Of a stretch of DNA of 64,000 bases, positions 58,594 through 64,000 are shown piece after piece. A program made the position numbers and the translations under genes. The notes beneath the pieces were generated by a model, which made no database searches, was not told where the DNA came from, and saw only the letters and a list, made by a program, of their open reading frames with translations. How positions within the stretch are numbered: position 1 is the stretch's first letter; each line of letters opens with the position of its first letter. Origin of the DNA: Clostridia bacterium (lineage in GTDB: Bacteria; Bacillota; Clostridia; Christensenellales; Aristaeellaceae); assembly GCA_017464305.1 (NCBI GenBank), contig JAFUDS010000007.1, positions 62,001 through 126,000 of the forward strand. Direction: 5' to 3'.

Positions 58594-60192
58594 ATGCTGC
58601 GATTATCGAATTTCCCCGTCCCCCTGGATTACACGGAATCTTCCCTGCGAAAGCTGGTGCTGAAAAAGCTGGGCCTCTCGGAGGATCAGCTGCTTTCTCT
58701 GAAGCTCTATCGCCGTAGCGTGGACGCCCGAGACAAGGGGGATGTACATTTCGTGCTGAGCCTGGACCTGCAGGTGAAGAACGAAGCCGCCCTCCTGAAG
58801 CGGCATAAGCAGCTGATTCCTGTCAATAATCACCCTCTGCCCCCCCTGCCCAAGCCCCATTTTGATCATCCTCCCCTGGTGGTGGGTGCGGGTCCCGCCG
58901 GGCTTTTCTGCGCCCTGACCCTGGCGAAAGCCGGAGCAAATCCCATCCTCATCGAGCGGGGCAAACCGGTGGAACTGCGGGCCCAGGATGTGGATCGCAT
59001 GTCGCGGGAGGGCCTCCTGGAGGAGGAGTCCAACGTGCAGTTCGGGGAAGGCGGCGCAGGGGCTTTTTCCGATGGCAAGCTAACCTGCGGGGTGAAATCC
59101 CCTTATCTTCGGGAGGTGTTGGAGACCTTCGTGGCCCATGGCGCGCCGGAGAATATCTTGATAGATCCAAAACCCCATATCGGCACCGATCGGCTGAAGC
59201 CGGTGGTGGCTTCCATTCGAAAGGAGATTATTCGGCTAGGCGGAACCGTGCTGTTCGAAACCCGGCTGGATCGGCTGATCCTGCGGGCCGGAAATGTGGT
59301 GGGAGTAGAAATCTCCAGCCAGGGCCAGAAGCGGGAAATCGAGACGGAACAGGTTCTGCTGGCCATCGGCCATTCCGCCCGGGATACGGTGCAACGGCTC
59401 TTTGAGGATGGTGTCCACATGGAACAAAAGCCCTTTGCCATGGGCGTACGGATCGAGCACCCCAGAACGATGATCGACCGCAGCCAGTACGGCTCCTTCG
59501 CAGGGCATCCCCGGCTAGGGGCCGCCAGCTATAAATTGACCTGCCACACCCAGGATGGCCGGGGCGTCTATACCTTCTGCATGTGCCCGGGAGGCCATAT
59601 CATCGCCGCCGCCTCCCAGCCGGAGGGCGTGGTGGTCAATGGCATGAGCTATCACGCCCGGGACGCGGAGAACAGCAATGCAGCGCTGCTGGTGGGCGTA
59701 CGGACGGAGGATTTTGGGGATGATCATCCCCTGACTGGGTTCATCCTGCAGCGGAAGATCGAGCGGGCCGCCTATCGGGCCGCCAACACAAATTCATCTT
59801 CTTCCTTTTTCGCCCCAGCCCAAAGGGTGGAGGATTTTTTACAGGACCGCATAACCACTGGCTGGGGAGAGGTGACCCCCTCCTATCGTCCCGGCGTAAC
59901 CATGGCTGATTTGCGAGCCGTGTTGCCGGAATTCATTGTCCACAATCTAAAAATCGCCCTAACAGTGCTGGATCGCCAGCTCCATGGCTTCGCCCTGCCG
60001 GACGCGGTGCTGACCGCGCCGGAAACCCGGTCCTCCTCCCCGGTAAGGCTGCCCCGGGATGAAACCGGCCAGGCCATAGAAATCAGCGGACTCTATCCCG
60101 TGGGCGAAGGCGCGGGCTACGCCGGAGGCATCGTCTCCGCCGCTCTGGACGGCATCGGCGCTGCGCGAAAAGTGTTGGAAAACAACACCTGA
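58594..60192 (+). CDS. FAD-dependent dehydrogenase of the COG2509 family
   Basis: 532 residues. A ~95-residue N-terminal domain (RLSNFPVPLDYTESSLRKLVLKKLGL) precedes the FAD-binding Rossmann motif VVGAGPAGLFCALTLAKAG (~92). SNVQFGEGGAGAFSDGKLTCGVKS, GHSARDTVQRLFEDGV, CMCPGGHIIAAASQPEGVVVNGMSYHARD and the C-terminal GEGAGYAGGIVSAALDGI are conserved in this family. It is annotated as an uncharacterised FAD dehydrogenase across Firmicutes; the substrate is unknown. AAGGAG lies ~13 bp before the ATG. Confidence 0.9.
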   Translation: MLRLSNFPVPLDYTESSLRKLVLKKLGLSEDQLLSLKLYRRSVDARDKGDVHFVLSLDLQVKNEAALLKRHKQLIPVNNHPLPPLPKPHFDHPPLVVGAGPAGLFCALTLAKAGANPILIERGKPVELRAQDVDRMSREGLLEEESNVQFGEGGAGAFSDGKLTCGVKSPYLREVLETFVAHGAPENILIDPKPHIGTDRLKPVVASIRKEIIRLGGTVLFETRLDRLILRAGNVVGVEISSQGQKREIETEQVLLAIGHSARDTVQRLFEDGVHMEQKPFAMGVRIEHPRTMIDRSQYGSFAGHPRLGAASYKLTCHTQDGRGVYTFCMCPGGHIIAAASQPEGVVVNGMSYHARDAENSNAALLVGVRTEDFGDDHPLTGFILQRKIERAAYRAANTNSSSSFFAPAQRVEDFLQDRITTGWGEVTPSYRPGVTMADLRAVLPEFIVHNLKIALTVLDRQLHGFALPDAVLTAPETRSSSPVRLPRDETGQAIEISGLYPVGEGAGYAGGIVSAALDGIGAARKVLENNT

Positions 60193-60380
60193 ATGGGGAC
60201 AATAATTTCTCCCCAGAGGTAATTTGGCCATTGCCCCCTCCCCGGAGGAGAGGGCAATCACAGCCGAAGAAAACCTTCTCCGGAGAGGAGGGCAATGGTA
60301 AACCCATGAGTCTCCTCCCCGAAGGGAGAATAATCATAGCCAAAAAACCTTCCCCGAAGGGGAAGGTAATAAACAATAAA
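60193..60380. repeat. Cluster of short GC-rich palindromes upstream of murI
   Basis: At least four hairpin units follow one another: ATTGCCC..GGGCAAT with CCTCCCCGGAGGAG (60230-60258), TTCTCCGGAGAGG (60275-60287), CTCCCCGAAGGGAG (60314-60328) and CCTTCCCC-GAA-GGGGAAGG (60348-60366). Two spacers are similar (AATCACAGCCGAAGAAAACC and AATCATAGCCAAAAAACC). It recalls a small REP-like array; transcriptional termination of the flavoprotein gene is a possible use. Confidence 0.7.
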
Positions 60381-60461
60381 TCAACGGCATAAACCAGATG
60401 GTTTCACACGAATTTGATCTTTCAGTGTTTCCGAAGGATAAGTAAAGCGGGAGGCGTTTCC

Positions 60462-61226
60462 ATGGATACCAGACCAGTTGGCGTTTTTGACAGCGGCGTG
60501 GGCGGCATCAGCACCTTAGCCGCGCTGACAAAAGAGCTGCCCAACGAGCACTTTATCTACTTTGGCGATACGCTGCATTCTCCCTACGGCACCAAGACCA
60601 CCGAAGAGGTGCAGCGCCTGGTCAGCGAAGTCGTCTCCCACCTGGAGGAAAGCCGGATCAAAGCCCTGGTCATCGCCTGCAACACCGCCACCGGTGCCGC
60701 CGCGGCCATGCTGCGGGCGGAGAAAACCTACCCCGTCATCGGCATGGAGCCCGCATTAAAGCCAGCAGAGGAGCATTGGCAGGGCGGCCGCATCCTGGTC
60801 ATGGCCACCCCCTTAACCCTCCGGCAGGAAAAATTCTTCTCTCTCATGGAGCGTTTCGGCGCCCACGCGGTGCCCCTACCCTGCCCCGGACTCATGGAAT
60901 TGGTGGAGCAGGAAGACGATCTCGGCGCTCGAAAGTATCTGGAAGACCTCTTCAGCGGCTGGCAGCTGGACAAAATCGATGCCATCGTCCTGGGCTGCAC
61001 CCATTACGTCTTCCTCAAGCCCCTGCTCCGCCAAATGCTGCCTGAAAGAATTCTCATCACCGACGGCAACGCTGGCACCGCCCGCCAGCTCAAGAGGGTA
61101 CTCACCGACAAGGAGTTCCTCAGCGATAGCCACACTGGCCACGTTGAAATGGAAACCAGCGGTGACCCTGCCATCGTCCTTCCCGTAATGCAAAGGCTCT
61201 TCTCCAAAGCCCTGTACATCGAATGA
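60462..61226 (+). CDS. murI: Glutamate racemase
   Basis: 254 residues. FDSGVGGISTLAAL with the first Asp, FGDTLHSPYGTKT, IACNTATGAAAAML with the first catalytic Cys (~73), and VLGCTHYVFLKPLL with the second Cys are the family marks. It supplies D-glutamate for peptidoglycan. The ATG at 60462 has GGGAGG upstream; the longer frame has no start signal. Separated from the flavoprotein by the palindrome cluster. Confidence 0.95.
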   Translation: MDTRPVGVFDSGVGGISTLAALTKELPNEHFIYFGDTLHSPYGTKTTEEVQRLVSEVVSHLEESRIKALVIACNTATGAAAAMLRAEKTYPVIGMEPALKPAEEHWQGGRILVMATPLTLRQEKFFSLMERFGAHAVPLPCPGLMELVEQEDDLGARKYLEDLFSGWQLDKIDAIVLGCTHYVFLKPLLRQMLPERILITDGNAGTARQLKRVLTDKEFLSDSHTGHVEMETSGDPAIVLPVMQRLFSKALYIE

Positions 61227-61282
61227 AACACGGGAACGGTCTTTTTCATTTCTCTCTCAGCGAAGAAACAACTCCATCTCCA

Positions 61283-61765
61283 TCACTCGCTATAAGTCAC
61301 CCTGGCCGAGAATGGCAAGCCCCACAGATAATAGGTCACCATCAGCTCCCGCACATTATGCATTTCCTTCTTGGTCAGGATAGTGGCCGGGATGGTTCCC
61401 TTCCCTCTGGCCGGGATGGATCGGGCGTTCTCTTCCGCTAATTGCAGCACATCCCCGTTCATGGGGGTCACCTGCACCTCCGCCACCTCCGCCTTGATGA
61501 AGGTATCGTTAGCCACATGCACCGTGTAGGAATAGAACTGATACTCCTCCGCCTTCCCCACCTCCGCGGTGTTAAATGGCGTCCCCACAAAGGTCCCCGC
61601 CTCGATCTGGTCCTTCAGGCCTTGAAAATATTCCGCCTGATCCCCCGCGTCCACCGCGATGCAGTCGATATCCGTAATGACCACATTGGCGTTGAAATAC
61701 AGAAACCCGGTGAGTCCCATCAGACCCAAACAGATGATCAGCAGTATAATTGCGACTGGTCGCAT
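61283..61765 (-). CDS. Single-pass membrane protein downstream of the ZorAB-like pair
   Basis: 160 residues. The membrane helix is VAIILLIICLGLMGLTGFLYF (~4-24), followed by an extracytoplasmic domain of ~130 residues with NDTFIKAEVAEVQVTPMNGDVLQL and MVTYYLWGLPFSARVTYSE. No family recognised. AAGGAAAGAG precedes the ATG at 61765, 10 bp after the ZorB-like stop, so it is the last gene of that operon and a candidate accessory subunit. Confidence 0.7.
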   Translation of the reverse strand: MRPVAIILLIICLGLMGLTGFLYFNANVVITDIDCIAVDAGDQAEYFQGLKDQIEAGTFVGTPFNTAEVGKAEEYQFYSYTVHVANDTFIKAEVAEVQVTPMNGDVLQLAEENARSIPARGKGTIPATILTKKEMHNVRELMVTYYLWGLPFSARVTYSE

Positions 61766-61775
61766 CTCTCTTTCC

Positions 61776-62747
61776 TTATTCCTCCAAATCCAGCTCGTTC
61801 TCCTGCAAGATCCTTTGCATTTCTTCAATCATATCCGCATCCCGCAGCGAGAACTTGAATTCCACCCGCCTGGAGGCCTCCGCATCTTCGACGCCATTTT
61901 CGTCGTAAATCAGGTCCGCCCAGGATTTCCCCGTCGCGGTCAAAATCTGCTGCAGCAGCGTCTTCTGCTGGCTGGTGAGCCCCCGCATGTTCAGCACATA
62001 CAGCGCCACCTGTAGCGCCCGCTCCTGGCTCAGCTTCAGGTTGTTGTCATAGGTACCCGTGGAGTCCGTGTGCCCCTCGATGATGATTTCCCCCAGGAAA
62101 TCCGCGTATTCGTCGCTCAGCAGCACGTCCAGATACACCGGAATGAACCGATCCAGCAGCGCCTTACCTTCCTCCTTGATCTCAGATCGTGCCGTTTCAA
62201 AGAAGACCGCGCTGTCCAGCACGATGGAGCCATTGGCGTCCACCTTTGCCTTCAGGTCCGCCGCCGTCAGGGAGGAGGATAGATCCCGAATGATGTTCGT
62301 CCGCACGCCCACCAGGTCATCCAGCCGCTTCGCCTGGGTCGCCAGGGCAATCTGCTGTTCCTCCAATTTCGCCGTGGCCAGGGTCAGCTCGTTTTCCTTG
62401 TCCTCCAATTGCTGCTGCAGCAGGGCCAGCAGCTGTTCCCGGGTCAGCAGCTGGGCGTTGGCTTCATCCAGCTCCTGCTGCTTCGTGTCCAGGGAAATCT
62501 GCAGGCTGCTGAGCTCCTCTTCCTTGCTGTTTAGCAGCACCTGCTGGGCCAGCAGCAGCGTCTGCTGTTCCTCCAGCTCCGCCGTCTTGGTCTCCAGCAT
62601 GGTGAAGTATTGATACAGGCTGTAGGCCAATATCAGCACGAAGATCAGCAGCAGCGCCGCCATCATGTCGGAATAGGAGATCCAGGAGGCGCCGCCTCCC
62701 GTGGAGCCCCGCCCCGCCCGCCGGTTATGAATAGATTGTCTTGCCAT
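61776..62747 (-). CDS. ZorB/MotB-like protein: proton-channel helix, coiled coil and OmpA peptidoglycan-binding domain
   Basis: 323 residues. A short N-terminus leads to one helix SWISYSDMMAALLLIFVLIL, with Asp 27 in the place of the proton-carrying Asp of MotB and ZorB. A ~100-residue coiled coil (LEEQQTLLLAQQVLLNSKEE and on) and an OmpA-like domain follow (GHTDSTGTYDNNLKLSQERA, ~222-241; ASRRVEFKF near the end), which should grip peptidoglycan. Together with the MotA/ZorA-like gene 4 bp upstream it makes a stator-type ion channel. No chemotaxis or flagellar genes are near, so motility is unlikely. Confidence 0.87.
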   Translation of the reverse strand: MARQSIHNRRAGRGSTGGGASWISYSDMMAALLLIFVLILAYSLYQYFTMLETKTAELEEQQTLLLAQQVLLNSKEEELSSLQISLDTKQQELDEANAQLLTREQLLALLQQQLEDKENELTLATAKLEEQQIALATQAKRLDDLVGVRTNIIRDLSSSLTAADLKAKVDANGSIVLDSAVFFETARSEIKEEGKALLDRFIPVYLDVLLSDEYADFLGEIIIEGHTDSTGTYDNNLKLSQERALQVALYVLNMRGLTSQQKTLLQQILTATGKSWADLIYDENGVEDAEASRRVEFKFSLRDADMIEEMQRILQENELDLEE

Positions 62748-62751
62748 GGGC

Positions 62752-64000
62752 TCAGACCTCCTCCGAAAGGGCGGTCAGGGTCTCGGAGATGGATTGCACG
62801 CTTTCGTTCAGTGCGTTGGTAATCCCCCAGATCTGTGCCAGGGTTACATTGGTGGCTTCCCTGGCTTCCGCGTCTGGAATTTCATCCACCCGCTGAGAAA
62901 GGCTGTCCATCAGCTTCGCCAGCTCCTGATTCTGCTTGCTCATCTGCATCAGCAGTTCTCCGGATTTTTTCTCGAAGCCTTCGTCCCGGCTCCGGGTTTC
63001 CTTCAATTCCGCCACATAGCTGTCGAACCGAACCAGCACCTGGTCCGTCAGCTTCCGTAGGCTTTCCGCATCCCGGACGATGCTGTCCGCGGACCGCAGG
63101 GTGCTTTCCGCCTGCCGGGCCGCCAGAATCTGATTGGAGGAAACCGCGTCCAGGGTGTCTCCCAGGTGCTGAATCTGCCCACCCAGGGATTGCTCCATCT
63201 CCTCCAGGAAGCGGCTCACGATCCGGTGCACACCCTCGATCTGGTTCCGGGTGGCCCCGACGATAAACCGATCCATGCTACCTGCTACGGGCTCCATGGC
63301 CCGGGTAATGGCCAGGCCCACATTCTCCGCCATCCGCTCCGCCAGGGTATCATTAATCCCCTGCAGCATGTGGTTCCGGTCCTGGTTCTGACAGATCAAC
63401 TGTACGTCGTTGTCCAGCGGCCGGCTCATGGCCAGCTGGGTAAAGGAGGATACGAAATCATCGATGGCACTGTAGCTGGAGCCCTGAGAAATCCGGTTCA
63501 GCATGTTGAAGGCCAGGCTGCAGGAGATACCCGCCACCGAGGTCCCGAAGGCGAAGCGCATGCCGCTCAGCAGGTTCGGTATGCCGGAGATCAGCTGGCT
63601 GGCGTCCGCAAAGTTCAGGCTGGATAAACCCCGGCTCAGGCCCATGAAGGTACCCAGGATACCCAGGGAGGTCAGCAGATTGGGAATCAGCTCCGCCAGG
63701 GTGGCGTTGCCGTGGGAGTGGGTCACCGTATCGTCGTTAATATAATCTTCCACGTTCGTGGGCAATCCCCGTCGGTCCAGCTGCTCCGCGTTCTGCAAAA
63801 AGCGCAGCCAGGAGCCCTTCAGCCGCCTCCCCATGAAGCCGGCCTCCTGCCAAACAGGCTTGCCCGGATCCCCCGCATGGTCCTGCAGCCGACGAATCGC
63901 CCGCCGCAGCGCCGCGGAGGTGTTCCATAGGGGCATCAGGCATTTGAACAGTCCAATCAACGTCACAATGGCGATCGCGCCATAAACAATATAATCCGCC
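62752..64000 (-). CDS. ZorA/MotA-ExbB-like channel protein, 5' end cut by the window
   Basis: About 415 codons are visible; the open frame runs off the right edge within a few residues of a typical start (ADYIVYGAIAIVTLIGLF). Three helices are clear: that first one, ELIPNLLTSLGILGTFMGLS and GMRFAFGTSVAGISCSLAF, the MotA/TolQ/ExbB core in the form seen in ZorA. A long C-terminal tail (~250 residues) is helical and coiled (QAESTLRSADSIVRDAESLR). ZorA pairs with ZorB in the Zorya anti-phage system and in related stator-like pairs. The ZorC/ZorD or ZorE effectors are not visible, so calling it a defence system is premature. Confidence 0.85.
   Translation of the reverse strand, partial: ADYIVYGAIAIVTLIGLFKCLMPLWNTSAALRRAIRRLQDHAGDPGKPVWQEAGFMGRRLKGSWLRFLQNAEQLDRRGLPTNVEDYINDDTVTHSHGNATLAELIPNLLTSLGILGTFMGLSRGLSSLNFADASQLISGIPNLLSGMRFAFGTSVAGISCSLAFNMLNRISQGSSYSAIDDFVSSFTQLAMSRPLDNDVQLICQNQDRNHMLQGINDTLAERMAENVGLAITRAMEPVAGSMDRFIVGATRNQIEGVHRIVSRFLEEMEQSLGGQIQHLGDTLDAVSSNQILAARQAESTLRSADSIVRDAESLRKLTDQVLVRFDSYVAELKETRSRDEGFEKKSGELLMQMSKQNQELAKLMDSLSQRVDEIPDAEAREATNVTLAQIWGITNALNESVQSISETLTALSEEV

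Overview
The window is a GC-rich, densely coded stretch of one bacterial chromosome. It reads like a strict anaerobe of the Clostridia (Bacillota), probably a gut or rumen commensal. The evidence is a fermentative NAD(P)-linked [FeFe]-hydrogenase operon, several ABC importers with cleaved Sec leaders of one type (ending ...SFAAAEE or ...SFASAED), an ECF-transporter module, and clostridial families of unknown function (DUF4317, DUF3783, DUF951, DUF554). Purine-rich Shine-Dalgarno sequences and TTGACA/TATAAT-type promoters are easy to see. I found no rRNA, tRNA, CRISPR array, prophage or transposase. Assignment below class level is inference.

Layout. 1-1647: start of an oligopeptide-binding protein and an M24 peptidase. 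1857-6895: five-gene hydrogenase operon (NuoE-like, GHKL ATPase, HndB-like, NuoF-like, [FeFe] catalytic subunit) behind a promoter with a palindromic operator. 7273-13479: phosphofructokinase, a DUF554 membrane protein, two coiled-coil proteins, DUF4317, and a KDG-type sugar kinase. 13685-19516: a receptor-type diguanylate cyclase, a PfkB kinase, and trpD-trpC-trpF alone. 19521-28798: GNAT, DUF3783, a zinc-ribbon membrane protein, a CorC/CNNM protein, NADP isocitrate dehydrogenase, a cytidylate-kinase-like protein, small membrane or secreted proteins, and guaB, whose 3' end is partly duplicated downstream.

28906-43099 is the most coherent accessory region. It holds two carbohydrate ABC importers (binding protein plus two permeases each, no ATPase), a NamZ-type exo-muramidase, three penicillin-binding-protein-like serine hydrolases, MurQ etherase, a BadF-family MurNAc/GlcNAc kinase and a GNAT_C-type acyltransferase. 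Together they look like a muropeptide uptake and recycling locus. All the hydrolases lack signal peptides, so processing is probably cytoplasmic. One importer operon is preceded by two identical inverted 20-bp palindromes about 170 bp apart.

43212-47650: two tiny membrane proteins missed by length cut-offs, and a ~1340-residue repeat-rich SH3-domain surface protein. 47991-52266: a metallophosphoesterase with altered metal motifs, ecfA1-ecfA2-ecfT, and truA. 52382-58359: nth, asd, a secreted beta-rich protein, an EF-G2-type GTPase and DUF951. 58594-61226: a COG2509 flavoprotein, an array of short palindromes, and glutamate racemase. The right edge (61283-64000) carries a ZorA/ZorB-like (MotA/MotB-type) ion-channel pair with no flagellar genes nearby. 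It is the best candidate for an unusual system, but the window cuts it off.

A family of short GC-rich palindromes (CCCCCGC-nnn-GCGGGGG and CTCCC-nnnn-GGGAG types) recurs between genes as terminators or leader hairpins, and in one case covers a start region (truA). A second 29-bp terminator element occurs twice in opposite orientation.
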